Shown piece by piece: positions 32,287 to 41,777 of a stretch of DNA of 64,000 nucleotides. The notes beneath the pieces were generated by a model. The model saw only the letters and a list, made by a program, of their open reading frames with translations, did no database searches and was not told the origin of the DNA. The DNA comes from Desulfocapsa sp. Its GTDB lineage: Bacteria > Desulfobacterota > Desulfobulbia > Desulfobulbales > Desulfocapsaceae. Within the stretch, counting starts at the first letter, position 1. Each line of letters opens with the position of its first letter. Position numbers and translations under genes: made by a program. Location: the NCBI GenBank assembly GCA_029935315.1, contig JAOZKN010000002.1:1-64000 (forward strand), read 5' to 3'.

Positions 32287-33084
32287 ATGAAAATCAATCT
32301 CAGCGTTGATCAGGAAAAATGTATAAAATGTTATTCCTGTATAGCAGAATGTCCCTTTGACCTTATTAATGAGGACAAGGAAGGATTTCCTCAATTACGG
32401 AAGGCGGCACTGAGAAGGTGTATTCGTTGCGGACACTGTATGGCAGTATGTGGTGCTGATGCATTGGATATAACAATTTCCCCACTGGCAAGCAGTGCAC
32501 TGGTGGATAAAAATGTGCTGCCATCCTCACAGGCTGTTGAGCAGTTGCTCAAGAGTCGCAGGTCCATCAGAACCTATAAAAAACGACCTGTGGACCACGC
32601 TGTTCTTGCCAAAATTCTTGATGTAAGCCGTTATGCCCCAAGTGCTCACAATTGTCAGTCCGTGCACTGGGTAATGGTTGAGGATCCTGCGGAAGTACAG
32701 AAACTTGCCGGACTGGTTGTGGAGTATATGCGGGAAATAAAAGTATTCCCCGGTTTGATTCGTGCCTGGGATCAGGGAGTGGATAAGGTGTTACGCGGTG
32801 CTCCCCACCTTGCCATCTGTCACGCAGATCCGGGGAAAAGTGAACATCCCGTTGAGGATTGTACCCTGGCCACAGCCTATCTTGATTTAAGCGCGAACAG
32901 TCATGGCCTGGGCAGTTGCTGGGCCGGATTTCTTGTCCAGGCTTTTAAACTCTATCAGCCCCTGATTGATGCCCTGGCACTTCCCGAGAGCCATACTGTC
33001 TATACGGCCCTGATGCTCGGCTATCCAAAATTCAACTATCGCCATATTCCACAGCGTGATGATGCGAGGGTTACCTGGCGTTAG
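32287..33084 (+). CDS. Nitroreductase-family protein with N-terminal 2x[4Fe-4S] ferredoxin domain
   Basis: CIKCYSCIAECP...CIRCGHCMAVC; RRSIRTYKKRPV. Confidence 0.9.
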   Translation: MKINLSVDQEKCIKCYSCIAECPFDLINEDKEGFPQLRKAALRRCIRCGHCMAVCGADALDITISPLASSALVDKNVLPSSQAVEQLLKSRRSIRTYKKRPVDHAVLAKILDVSRYAPSAHNCQSVHWVMVEDPAEVQKLAGLVVEYMREIKVFPGLIRAWDQGVDKVLRGAPHLAICHADPGKSEHPVEDCTLATAYLDLSANSHGLGSCWAGFLVQAFKLYQPLIDALALPESHTVYTALMLGYPKFNYRHIPQRDDARVTWR

Positions 33085-33712
33085 GTTGCAGGCCCTCAAG
33101 GAGAACAAAACGCCCGAGACTGACAACAGAACAGGGAAAAGAGCCGATAAAAAGCGGGTTGTCACAGAGTCCGCCGGAGAGATAAAGATTTTGTGGACGT
33201 TTGGCAAAGTTGTAGGCATTTATGGCTATGCCTTTGACAAATTTTGCCACAGCCTCGGCTTCACTTTCGCCTGTTATGACCGCATCAAATATATGGCTCA
33301 TGCCCAGGACGCCACAGGTGATGGAAAAAGAAGTCTTGGGGACTTCGAGCTTTGTAAAATCAAGGGTGTAGTATCTTTCAAGAAGCTCTATAGTAAATCC
33401 CATGGAAGCACCACATTCAGCGTTCCAGCCCATATCTTTAATCTTCCCGTCTTCATAAATCACATATTTAATATCGCGGCTTCCACAGTCGAGAAGGGTG
33501 AATGAGGATTCTTGAATTAAACTGAGCCCGCCCCTGGCAAGCGCTGTGAGCTCGTTTACGTATTGCTGGGCATAGCGTTTGCCATTGTGCCCTGTGGCAA
33601 TGTCTACCTGTATGCTGCGATCAAATTCGCGGGTGGGAATCAGGCGGGGAGGTTCTCCTGAACTGGTGTCCAGCAGTTTACAGTAGGATGTGCCAAAATC
33701 AGCGAGCAGCAT
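33071..33712 (-). CDS. BadF/BadG/BcrA/BcrD-type ATPase (2-hydroxyacyl-CoA dehydratase activator-like)
   Basis: ADFGTSYCKLLD; FTLLDCGSRDIKYV; NAECGASMGF...SITCGVLG Cys pair; LYLSGGLCDNP. Confidence 0.8.
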   Translation of the reverse strand: MLLADFGTSYCKLLDTSSGEPPRLIPTREFDRSIQVDIATGHNGKRYAQQYVNELTALARGGLSLIQESSFTLLDCGSRDIKYVIYEDGKIKDMGWNAECGASMGFTIELLERYYTLDFTKLEVPKTSFSITCGVLGMSHIFDAVITGESEAEAVAKFVKGIAINAYNFAKRPQNLYLSGGLCDNPLFIGSFPCSVVSLGRFVLLEGLQPNAR

Positions 33713-33715
33713 GGT

Positions 33716-34459
33716 TTACACTCCGGAGAGTTCGAGAAATGCCTGGATTTTTGCCTTGGCACTGTTGCCAGCCGTGACATCGCAATCAAGATAGAGGCCG
33801 TGGGGATGTCTGGCTGCCAGATGTCTGGCAAGGGCAGTTTTGGCACAGAATGACTGGGCAAAAAAGACCGTGGGAATATCGGGATTATAGTGGCTTTCCA
33901 TGCTCATGTTGTCCGGTGTTTTGTTTTCCATACAACGCGTCCAGCCATAAATATGGGTGGTGTCTGGAAAAAGGCTGAGTAGTGAGAAGTCCCGGGGCGG
34001 AACTCCCCAGAAACCGGCGGTTGCCTGGCAGGGCGTGTGCTCCCGGAGGGGATTTACATCCTGAACAGCAGAGGTGATGGCAGACATTTTCTCCACAAGA
34101 TCCATTCGTGTACGGCAGAGTGAAACACCAAAGTCAGCAGAATCCTGATTTTTACACCGTACAATCTGCGTATCTGGCAGAATATCTTCCAGAACTGTTG
34201 CGGTATGAATTGCGCAGTCACACTTGCCAGGCCCGGTGTCTATGTAGATGATATCCGGTTTGAGTGAGAGGCTGTTGGCGATGACTGTTCTTAAGATTCC
34301 GCAATAGACACGAGGGAGAAAGGGCGAGGCTGATTCAAGATCAATTCTGCCCTGTGGTTCATCAAGGTCAACGATTGTAATTGCTGGATTGTTCAGCTCC
34401 TTCATGACCGCAAGGGGTGGCACACCGACAATGCCAGCCAGTTGCCTGTGTGCTGGCAT
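33716..34459 (-). CDS. Cys-rich protein of uncertain family, possibly 2-hydroxyacyl-CoA dehydratase/double-cubane related
   Basis: ATG at 34459 overlaps the lptG stop (ATGA); 9 Cys in 247 aa; downstream ATPase 3 nt away. Confidence 0.6.
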   Translation of the reverse strand: MPAHRQLAGIVGVPPLAVMKELNNPAITIVDLDEPQGRIDLESASPFLPRVYCGILRTVIANSLSLKPDIIYIDTGPGKCDCAIHTATVLEDILPDTQIVRCKNQDSADFGVSLCRTRMDLVEKMSAITSAVQDVNPLREHTPCQATAGFWGVPPRDFSLLSLFPDTTHIYGWTRCMENKTPDNMSMESHYNPDIPTVFFAQSFCAKTALARHLAARHPHGLYLDCDVTAGNSAKAKIQAFLELSGV

Positions 34460-35547
34460 CAATTGCTGCCCTGTCTGTGGAGGAGCAGAAAGCCGCTGAA
34501 TCCAAAGATGATATGGATAAGCATTGCGGCAATAAGAGGCGAAAGATATCCGGCTTTGGCAAGGGATTGCAGTGCACCCCATAGTCCCCAGGCGACAAAG
34601 GCCATGCCACAGCTCACCGGGATGGCAACGGAAAGATCTTTTCCCCATTTACGATAGGAAATCATGAGTACAGGCAGGCCGAGGAAAAGCAGAGGAATGC
34701 CCAGGAGTGTGTATGAGATGCGACTGTAGAAGTTGGTCTGGGCGAGGGCCGTTTCACTTGCAGTATTCTTGTTGTGCATATCCTGAAACAGCTCTGTGAG
34801 TGAGAGTTCTGCCGATTGATATTTGGGTATGAAAAAGAATTCCGGGCTTTCCGGGAAGGCAAAATTCTGTGTATCAAAGAGGGTGGTCACAAAGCCTTCA
34901 GGTGGGGTGCTTCTTTGAATTTGTCCCTGGCTGAGTTGCCAGCCATCTGCTGCCGTCCATTCGGCTTTCTGGGCGGAGACTTGTGTCTCAAGGGTGTGGT
35001 CAGGAGTCCAGCTGGAATAGGAAAAATCCAAAAAGATATCTTTTTTCGGCCAGGGTCTGGCAAAGGAGAAAAATCCTTCCTTACCTTTGTAGTAGTAACG
35101 TCCGTTTCGGTAAATACCCAGTGGAACCATACCTTTGACATTCTCGTACCAGATGGTGTTGGTTGCCTCAATGGTGCGCGGCAGTACCCATTGCGCCATG
35201 GAAAGAAAGAGCATGGTGAGAAGTATTCCGCCAATCAGGATGGGGTTAATGATGGAACGCAGGTGGATGCCACCAGCCATCATGGCAGTAAGTTCATTGT
35301 TATGGCTCAGTATCCCAAGGCTGATCACTCCCGCAAGCAGGATCAGCACAGGACCCAGCATATCAAGAATAAAAGGGATGGAGAGCAGGAAGAATTGCAG
35401 GGCAAGTCCTATGGTTTTACCAGTGGACATGAATTTATCAATTTTCTCAAAGAAATCGACCAGGATGTAGATTGCTACAAAGGCGGCGGCCACAATTACA
35501 AAGCTGCGGAGGAATTGGAGCAGAATATAGCGGTTAAGAAGGTTCAC
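34459..35547 (-). CDS. lptG: LptF/LptG-family permease
   Basis: YILLQFLRSFVIVAAAFVAIYILVDFFEKIDKFM, typical LptG N-terminus. Confidence 0.9.
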   Translation of the reverse strand: MNLLNRYILLQFLRSFVIVAAAFVAIYILVDFFEKIDKFMSTGKTIGLALQFFLLSIPFILDMLGPVLILLAGVISLGILSHNNELTAMMAGGIHLRSIINPILIGGILLTMLFLSMAQWVLPRTIEATNTIWYENVKGMVPLGIYRNGRYYYKGKEGFFSFARPWPKKDIFLDFSYSSWTPDHTLETQVSAQKAEWTAADGWQLSQGQIQRSTPPEGFVTTLFDTQNFAFPESPEFFFIPKYQSAELSLTELFQDMHNKNTASETALAQTNFYSRISYTLLGIPLLFLGLPVLMISYRKWGKDLSVAIPVSCGMAFVAWGLWGALQSLAKAGYLSPLIAAMLIHIIFGFSGFLLLHRQGSN

Positions 35548-35555
35548 GTGTTGTT

Positions 35556-35936
35556 TTACCAGCGCAGGAATCTATGGCTCAGCATAAAACCAGCTGCAAC
35601 CATAGCTATTCCGAAAAAGTTAGAAACTGCCAGGTAGGTGAATGCCTGAATGTGTTCACCCATTTTAAAGAGCTGAACTGTTTCCCGGGCAAAAGTTGAG
35701 AACGTGGTGAAGCCACCGAGGAAACCGGTAAAGAGAAAAAGGCGGAATTCATTGTTGATATGCATTCTATCAAACAGCGACCAGAAAATCCCAATCATCA
35801 GGCAGCCCAGCAGGTTAGCGAGGAAGGTCCCGGTGGGGAACGAGTGACTGTGATATTCACCAGCGGCCAGAGTGATAAGATATCTTCCCACAGAGCCGAT
35901 TGCTCCACCCAGGGCTATGGCAATAATTTTTTCCAT
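35556..35936 (-). CDS. crcB: Fluoride channel CrcB/FluC
   Basis: GGAIGSVGRYL...GFLGGFTTFSTF. Confidence 0.95.
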   Translation of the reverse strand: MEKIIAIALGGAIGSVGRYLITLAAGEYHSHSFPTGTFLANLLGCLMIGIFWSLFDRMHINNEFRLFLFTGFLGGFTTFSTFARETVQLFKMGEHIQAFTYLAVSNFFGIAMVAAGFMLSHRFLRW

Positions 35937-36034
35937 TCTGTTTGAGATTTGATTGAAATAATGTATGTTTCCACCCAGGTATTAGGTAACATTATAACCC
36001 TTGAACGTCAAGAAAATGGAAAGATAGAGAAAAA

Positions 36035-37657
36035 ATGAAAGCTATTGTAATTACAGTGCAGGTGGAGGCTATAGCTCCAGATCTCAGTGACAACACCGCT
36101 GATCTGGATCGTTTGCAACAGGCTCTGGCACGTAAACTTCAGGATGGGCGGTCACTTTCTGTTCCACTCAGGTGTATGACTTCTGTGGCAAGGGCTTTTC
36201 GCGATGCAGGGTTTCGTGGGTATGCCCTGTTGAATAATCTGGAAACCGGATGGGCTGTCGTTGCTTTTTCTGCTGAAGAACCAAGGGTTATCGCAGCCAT
36301 GGCCCTTGATCTTGGCACCACTCACCTTGAGGCAACTCTGGTTAATCTGCGTAACGGAAAAACACTGGCATCCGCAAATCTTGAAAATGCGCAGATTGTG
36401 TATGGTGCCGATATTCTCAGCCGGATACATCATGCTACCGCCAGGCGCAGGCAGCAGAAACCTGTGACTTCTGATTTTCAGGATCCGGGCCTGGATGAAT
36501 TGCAGGATACAATTATTGGTTCAATAAATGGGCTGGCCTGCGAACTGGCAAAGAAAGCAGGCATGGCAGCACATGATATAAGGGCATTATCCGTTTCCGG
36601 CAACACCACCATGACCCACCTGTTTTTAGGTGTTGATCCCTACACGCTCTGCAGAGAACCGTATATCCCCCTTTTTAACAGGGCTCAGGGAATTGAAGCT
36701 TCCCAGTTGCACCTTCGTATCAGTCCAGTGGCTCCTCTTTTTATCATGCCGTCCATTGGAAGCTATTTTGGCGGTGATCTGATTGCCGGAATCCTTGCAT
36801 CGGGAATGGCACATTCTGAGAAAACAAGAATGTTGATTGATGTGGGTACCAATGCTGAGGTAGTACTTGGAAACTCCGAATGGCTTATTGCCTGTGCAGG
36901 TGCTGCCGGTCCTGCTCTGGAAGGAGGCGTTGCCCGTATGGGGATGCGGGCAGGTCCGGGTGCCATTGAATATGTCGCCATTGATCCTGAAAATTATGGT
37001 ATTGATTTTAGAACCATAGGGGGTGTGGCACCCATTGGATTGTGTGGTTCCGGTCTTATTGATCTTGTGGCAGCAATGTACTTAACCCGGATAATAGATA
37101 TTCGCGGGAAGTTCAGAGATCCGGCAGCCGAACAGGATCCCATGCGAAAAGAATTTATGAATCGGCACCTGCTCTCTCGTAATGGAGAAATCTGTTTTGT
37201 ACTGGTCTTTGCAGATGATGGCTCCGGGGAAGATGATGTGGTGCTTGAGCAGATAGATCTTGATGCCATGATTCGTTCAAAGGCTGCCATGTATGCCATT
37301 CTTAGAACCCTGATCAATCAGGTTGGTCTTGACTTCTCGGACCTTGATGAGATTACGGTGGCAGGAGCCTTTGGCCGGCATATTAACCCTCAGTCTGCTA
37401 TAACGCTGGGGATGTTGCCGGATCTGCCACTGTCTGTATATCGTCCAATAGGAAACAGTTCTCTGGCAGGCGCTGAACAGGTGTTACTTGATGAAGATGC
37501 CCGGCAGGAGTGTGAACGAATCGTGTCAAACATCACCTATCTTGAATTGAATGTGAATCAGGAGTTTATGATTCGTTTTTCCGGTGCACGATTTATTCCA
37601 CATACAGATCCGGCCCTGTTTCCGTCGGTCCCTCTTTTTGATTTCAAAAGTGGATAA
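36035..37657 (+). CDS. DUF4445/RACE-type ASKHA protein (reductive activator of corrinoid proteins-like), lacking an N-terminal Fe-S domain
   Basis: ALDLGTTHLEATLV; SVSGNTTMTHLFLG; DVGTNAEVVLG; VAGAFGRHI; no Cys cluster N-terminally. Confidence 0.85.
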   Translation: MKAIVITVQVEAIAPDLSDNTADLDRLQQALARKLQDGRSLSVPLRCMTSVARAFRDAGFRGYALLNNLETGWAVVAFSAEEPRVIAAMALDLGTTHLEATLVNLRNGKTLASANLENAQIVYGADILSRIHHATARRRQQKPVTSDFQDPGLDELQDTIIGSINGLACELAKKAGMAAHDIRALSVSGNTTMTHLFLGVDPYTLCREPYIPLFNRAQGIEASQLHLRISPVAPLFIMPSIGSYFGGDLIAGILASGMAHSEKTRMLIDVGTNAEVVLGNSEWLIACAGAAGPALEGGVARMGMRAGPGAIEYVAIDPENYGIDFRTIGGVAPIGLCGSGLIDLVAAMYLTRIIDIRGKFRDPAAEQDPMRKEFMNRHLLSRNGEICFVLVFADDGSGEDDVVLEQIDLDAMIRSKAAMYAILRTLINQVGLDFSDLDEITVAGAFGRHINPQSAITLGMLPDLPLSVYRPIGNSSLAGAEQVLLDEDARQECERIVSNITYLELNVNQEFMIRFSGARFIPHTDPALFPSVPLFDFKSG

Positions 37658-37816
37658 GTATTGAAGCGGGTGCCGCTTGCAATTTTGTGAAATGATGTGC
37701 TATAGTTTCACTTGATTTATCACGATATTTTATAAATGAATGTTGTCTGGTCGAAGCGTTATTCGTTCGGGTGGCAAAAAGGATGGCGAGTGCAGTGCTG
37801 TTCGCTAAACTACTGT

Positions 37817-38830
37817 ATGGCTTCAAAAAACAAAAATAAGTGTTGCTACGCTCAGTCGGGAAAGAGTGCCAAAGAACGCCTGGAAAGATTCTGGTCGCTT
37901 TTTGAGAAGGAAGATGAGGTACTGGTCTGTATCAATGCCGATCCGGATGCTATTGCCTGTGCCATGGGTATTAAACGCCTGCTGCGGTACCGGGTAAAGT
38001 CTTTGACCATTGCTCACCCGAACGAAATCCGGCGTCTGAATAATGTGGCCATGGTTGAACGCCTGAAAATCCCGTTGGAACGTCTCGGCAATATCAAACT
38101 TGGAGATTTTTCAAAAAAAGTTCTGGTGGATTCCCAACCGAGTCATCTTCCTGTTTTTGAGCGAATTACGTTTGATGCCATTATTGATCACCACCCTTTA
38201 AAAGGGGAGCCTCAGGCACCTTTTGTCGACATCAGGCCACAGTACGGAGCCTGCTCAACCATGCTGGTTGAGTATCTTCGAGCTGGAAACCTGAAGCCCT
38301 CCGTGGCTCTGGCCACCGCTCTTTTTTATGCAATTAAAGTTGATACGCAGGATTTTTCAAAACAGTCTGTGCTGGCTGATGGAATCTCTTTTCGCTATCT
38401 GTTCAATGTTGCAAACCGTAACCTGGTAAAGAAATTCGAGTTGACCGATCTCAGGCGTTCTGAGCTGAAAAACTTCAATGTGGCCCTTAACGAGCTTACA
38501 TACTCAAAAGGTCGGTTTTACACCCATATAGGGAAGGTGAGAAATCCTGATATCCTGGTCAATATTGCAGATTTCCTGAACCATGTAGATAAGATCGACT
38601 GGGTACTGGTTTCCGGGATTCACAAGGGAAAACTGGTGGTTATTTTTCGTTGTGATGGCTATCGGAAAAATGCTGGTAAACTGGCCGAACAGATTTTTGC
38701 TGAACTTGGCTCTGCCGGAGGCCACAAGGAAGCCGCGCGTGCAGAAGTTCCTCTGGAAAACCTTTCCCTGGGTGATAAAGAGTTCACAACAAATGCTTTG
38801 AAACGAATGGCAACACGGCATATGAAGTGA
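37817..38830 (+). CDS. DHH-family phosphoesterase (NrnA-like); ORF opens at 37736
   Basis: INADPDAIACAMGI; VDSQPSH; DAIIDHHP; GSAGGHKEAA. Confidence 0.85.
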   Translation: MASKNKNKCCYAQSGKSAKERLERFWSLFEKEDEVLVCINADPDAIACAMGIKRLLRYRVKSLTIAHPNEIRRLNNVAMVERLKIPLERLGNIKLGDFSKKVLVDSQPSHLPVFERITFDAIIDHHPLKGEPQAPFVDIRPQYGACSTMLVEYLRAGNLKPSVALATALFYAIKVDTQDFSKQSVLADGISFRYLFNVANRNLVKKFELTDLRRSELKNFNVALNELTYSKGRFYTHIGKVRNPDILVNIADFLNHVDKIDWVLVSGIHKGKLVVIFRCDGYRKNAGKLAEQIFAELGSAGGHKEAARAEVPLENLSLGDKEFTTNALKRMATRHMK

Positions 38831-38951
38831 TAATGAAATAGAATGAAACCGTTTCGCAGACCGGGAAGAGTATCTGTCTAAACAGTTACTGAACCCGAAC
38901 AGTGAAAGCGGAAGTCAGGGGTTGTTGTGAAATAATAAACATTGGTGAATA

Positions 38952-40223
38952 ATGTTGAGATCTTCCACACTTGCTATGATTCTGGCCGGAAGTCGTGTTG
39001 ATGAATTGGATGTCCTGACCTATTATCGTCCAAAATCAGCGATTCCCTTTGGTGGTTTTGCCAGAGTAATTGATTTTTCCTTAAGCAACCTTCTCCATTC
39101 AGGAATAGAACAGGTTGCCATCCTTTCCCAATATCGAAGTTATTCTCTTATTAATCATATAGGTACCGGTGCGGCCTGGGATATGATAGGTCGTAATCGT
39201 GGCGTTTCCATCCTGCCTCCGGTAAAAGGACACGAGGCGCGTGAAGAGCAGACCGACTGGTATCGCGGTACTGCTGATGCGGTGTATAAGAATCTGGATT
39301 TTGTGCGCTACCACCAGCCCCGGGAGATTCTTATCCTCTCCGGTGATCATATCTATAATATGAATTATCAGGACATTATAGACTACCATGATCAAAAAGA
39401 TGCGGATCTCACCATTGCCTTTCTGAAAGTCGAAAAAGAGAGTGCCAGCCGCTTCGGTATCGCTGCCATTGATGATGAAGATGGTGAGTTGGGTGGTAGG
39501 GTGACGGCGTACTGGGAAAAACCTGAAAAGCCCGAATCTGACTGGGCATCGCTGACAGTTTTGGTGTTTAAACCTGAAGTCTTGTATGAGGCCCTTGAAA
39601 AAAACCAGCAGACCGAATCCTATGAATTTGGCAGAGATATTATCCCACAGCTTATGGCTGCTTGTAAGAAAGTCTATGCGTATAAATACAGGGGATATTG
39701 GGGATATACCCGCACGATTGAAGAATACTGGCAGTCCAATATGGATCTTCTGGGTGATGCTCCACTGATCGATATGGAGTCTTGGGGGCTGCGGACAAAC
39801 CTTGAGCATCGCGGGATCGGTGATGTGCAACCGGCACTTATTCGTGATGGCGCAAGTATTCATAACAGCCTGGTATACAATGGCTGTGTGGTGGAAGGTA
39901 TTGTGCGTAATTCAATCCTCTTTCCCGGAGTCCATGTGGCAAAAGGCGCTGTTGTTGAAAATTCTGTGCTCTTCTTTAATAATAAAATCGGGGAAAATTG
40001 TAGCTTCAATAAGGTAATAGTTGATGTGAATTCCACCTTTGCCGAAGGCGTCTCTGTCGGTGCCGATCTTGGAAGCAGCGGTGATAGAGTCACAGTTGTA
40101 GGCTGGGATAATCATGTTCCCGCTGGTGTCTGCATCGGCGAGGGTGCTACCATTTACCCCCATCTGCAGCAAGAAAAGTGGACAGAGCATAAAGATGTTG
40201 CAAATGGTGAGGTGCTGAAATGA
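38952..40223 (+). CDS. Glucose-1-phosphate adenylyltransferase-family paralogue with divergent N-terminal signature
   Basis: LAGSRVDELDVLTYYRPKSAIPFGG; WYRGTADAV; LSGDHIYNM. Confidence 0.85.
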   Translation: MLRSSTLAMILAGSRVDELDVLTYYRPKSAIPFGGFARVIDFSLSNLLHSGIEQVAILSQYRSYSLINHIGTGAAWDMIGRNRGVSILPPVKGHEAREEQTDWYRGTADAVYKNLDFVRYHQPREILILSGDHIYNMNYQDIIDYHDQKDADLTIAFLKVEKESASRFGIAAIDDEDGELGGRVTAYWEKPEKPESDWASLTVLVFKPEVLYEALEKNQQTESYEFGRDIIPQLMAACKKVYAYKYRGYWGYTRTIEEYWQSNMDLLGDAPLIDMESWGLRTNLEHRGIGDVQPALIRDGASIHNSLVYNGCVVEGIVRNSILFPGVHVAKGAVVENSVLFFNNKIGENCSFNKVIVDVNSTFAEGVSVGADLGSSGDRVTVVGWDNHVPAGVCIGEGATIYPHLQQEKWTEHKDVANGEVLK

Positions 40224-41485
40224 GAACACAGAATGAAGCTCTGGTTCTGCTCCTTGCAGGTGGTGTTGGCAGCAGATTAAATATTCTGGTACAGAGTCGG
40301 GCAAAACCAGCGGTTCCTTTTGCCGGAATGTATCGTATTATTGATTTCAGCCTCAGCAATGTGATGAATTCAGGGCTGACAAAGATTGGTGTGCTTACCC
40401 AGTATAAGCCGATGTCTCTGATGCGGCATCTGGGGACAGGTGAGGCCTGGGATTTCACTGGCCGGAGTCGTGGGGTGAAAATATTACCACCCCATACCGG
40501 ATTCAAGGATTCAGACTGGTATAAAGGTACGGCGGATGCCGTACGTCAGAATATTGATTTCCTGGAGAAAAATCCATCGGATGAGGTCGTTTTACTTTCA
40601 GGAGATCATATTTACAATATGGATTTTCATGCCATGCTGGAATACCACCGTTTCAAAAAAGCGGATGTGACCATTGGCATGATGGTTGTTCCCATAAGTG
40701 AGATCCATCAGTTTGGTGCAGGGATAATTGACAAGAACAATCGCATCATTGACTGGGAAGAAAAACCGGAACATCCGAAGACAAATCTGGCCTCCATGGG
40801 TATTTATGTTTTTGATTATAAATACCTGCTCGATTCTCTCTACAAAGACCGGGACGAGGTGGATTTTGGCATGCATATTCTGCCACGGGCCATTGATAAT
40901 GACAACGTTTTTGCCTATCCTTTTTACGGATACTGGCGCGATGTTGGTACCATTCAGTCCTATTGGGAAACCAATATGGACGTGCTCCGTCAGGGCAGTA
41001 TCATTTCTCCCGAGGCCTGGGGCATCGTGACAAATGTTGAAGCCGCAGGACTTGCAGCTGATCGTGCTCCGGCGAGGTATGGCAATAATGCGCAAGTGAG
41101 TGCCTCTATGGTTTCGGCTGGTTGTATTATCCGGGGGACTGTTGAAAATTCGATTCTGGCGCCCGGAGTTGTTGTTGAAGAGGGAGCCGTCGTCAGGGAT
41201 TCAATCCTCTTTGATGATTGTATTGTGGGAAAAAACAGTGAGGTAGATCTTGCCATCTTCGACAAGCGGGCCCGGGTGAGTGGTGATGCGAAAGTGGGTG
41301 TTGGCAGCAGACATGATTTTCCGAACATCGAAAATCCGACCCACTTATATACCGGAATTTCCTTAATCGGTAAGGAGGCACTTGTACCTTCGGGAGTCTC
41401 CATTGGACGCAACTGTATTGTCAACTCCCATACCCGGGAAGATACCTACTTGTCTACAGATGTGGAAGATGGTGAGACAGTCTGA
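40220..41485 (+). CDS. glgC: Glucose-1-phosphate adenylyltransferase
   Basis: LLAGGVGSRLNILVQSRAKPAVPFAG; WYKGTADAVRQN; ATGA overlap with upstream gene. Confidence 0.93.
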   Translation: MRTQNEALVLLLAGGVGSRLNILVQSRAKPAVPFAGMYRIIDFSLSNVMNSGLTKIGVLTQYKPMSLMRHLGTGEAWDFTGRSRGVKILPPHTGFKDSDWYKGTADAVRQNIDFLEKNPSDEVVLLSGDHIYNMDFHAMLEYHRFKKADVTIGMMVVPISEIHQFGAGIIDKNNRIIDWEEKPEHPKTNLASMGIYVFDYKYLLDSLYKDRDEVDFGMHILPRAIDNDNVFAYPFYGYWRDVGTIQSYWETNMDVLRQGSIISPEAWGIVTNVEAAGLAADRAPARYGNNAQVSASMVSAGCIIRGTVENSILAPGVVVEEGAVVRDSILFDDCIVGKNSEVDLAIFDKRARVSGDAKVGVGSRHDFPNIENPTHLYTGISLIGKEALVPSGVSIGRNCIVNSHTREDTYLSTDVEDGETV

Positions 41486-41582
41486 TTTCTTGCATAACCC
41501 GCTTTGTCTGTCAGTCACGTGTTCGTTGAAAATTAAATGGCATTTGCAGCAGCTTATTGGTATAGAATAGCTGCTATTTTGT

Positions 41583-41659
41583 GGTCCCGTAGCTCAGCTG
41601 GATAGAGCGTCTCCCTCCTAAGGAGAAAGTCGTAGGTTCGAATCCTACCGGGATCACCA
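41583..41659 (+). tRNA. tRNA-Arg (anticodon CCU), CCA encoded
   Basis: Cloverleaf: acceptor GGTCCCG/CGGGATC, anticodon loop CTCCTAA, T arm GTAGG-TTCGAAT-CCTAC, CCA at 41657-41659. Confidence 0.96.
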
Positions 41660-41777
41660 CCTTCCTGATATCCATTTTTTACAAATTCTCGTTTAGAAAT
41701 GTCTCTGTTGTGCAGCTTTCGTGCGTAGTCTACGGTTATTAATTGTTATAGATTTTAAAAAAGACAGGAGAAGTCAA

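Noticed and set aside
34460-34648. N-terminal extension of the 33716-34648 ORF
   Set aside because: This part is out-of-frame lptG sequence; the ATG at 34459 gives an ATGA overlap and a sensible start.
35937-36034. Possible fluoride riboswitch upstream of crcB
   Set aside because: I looked for the crcB-motif pseudoknot-type consensus in the minus-strand leader and did not find a convincing match.
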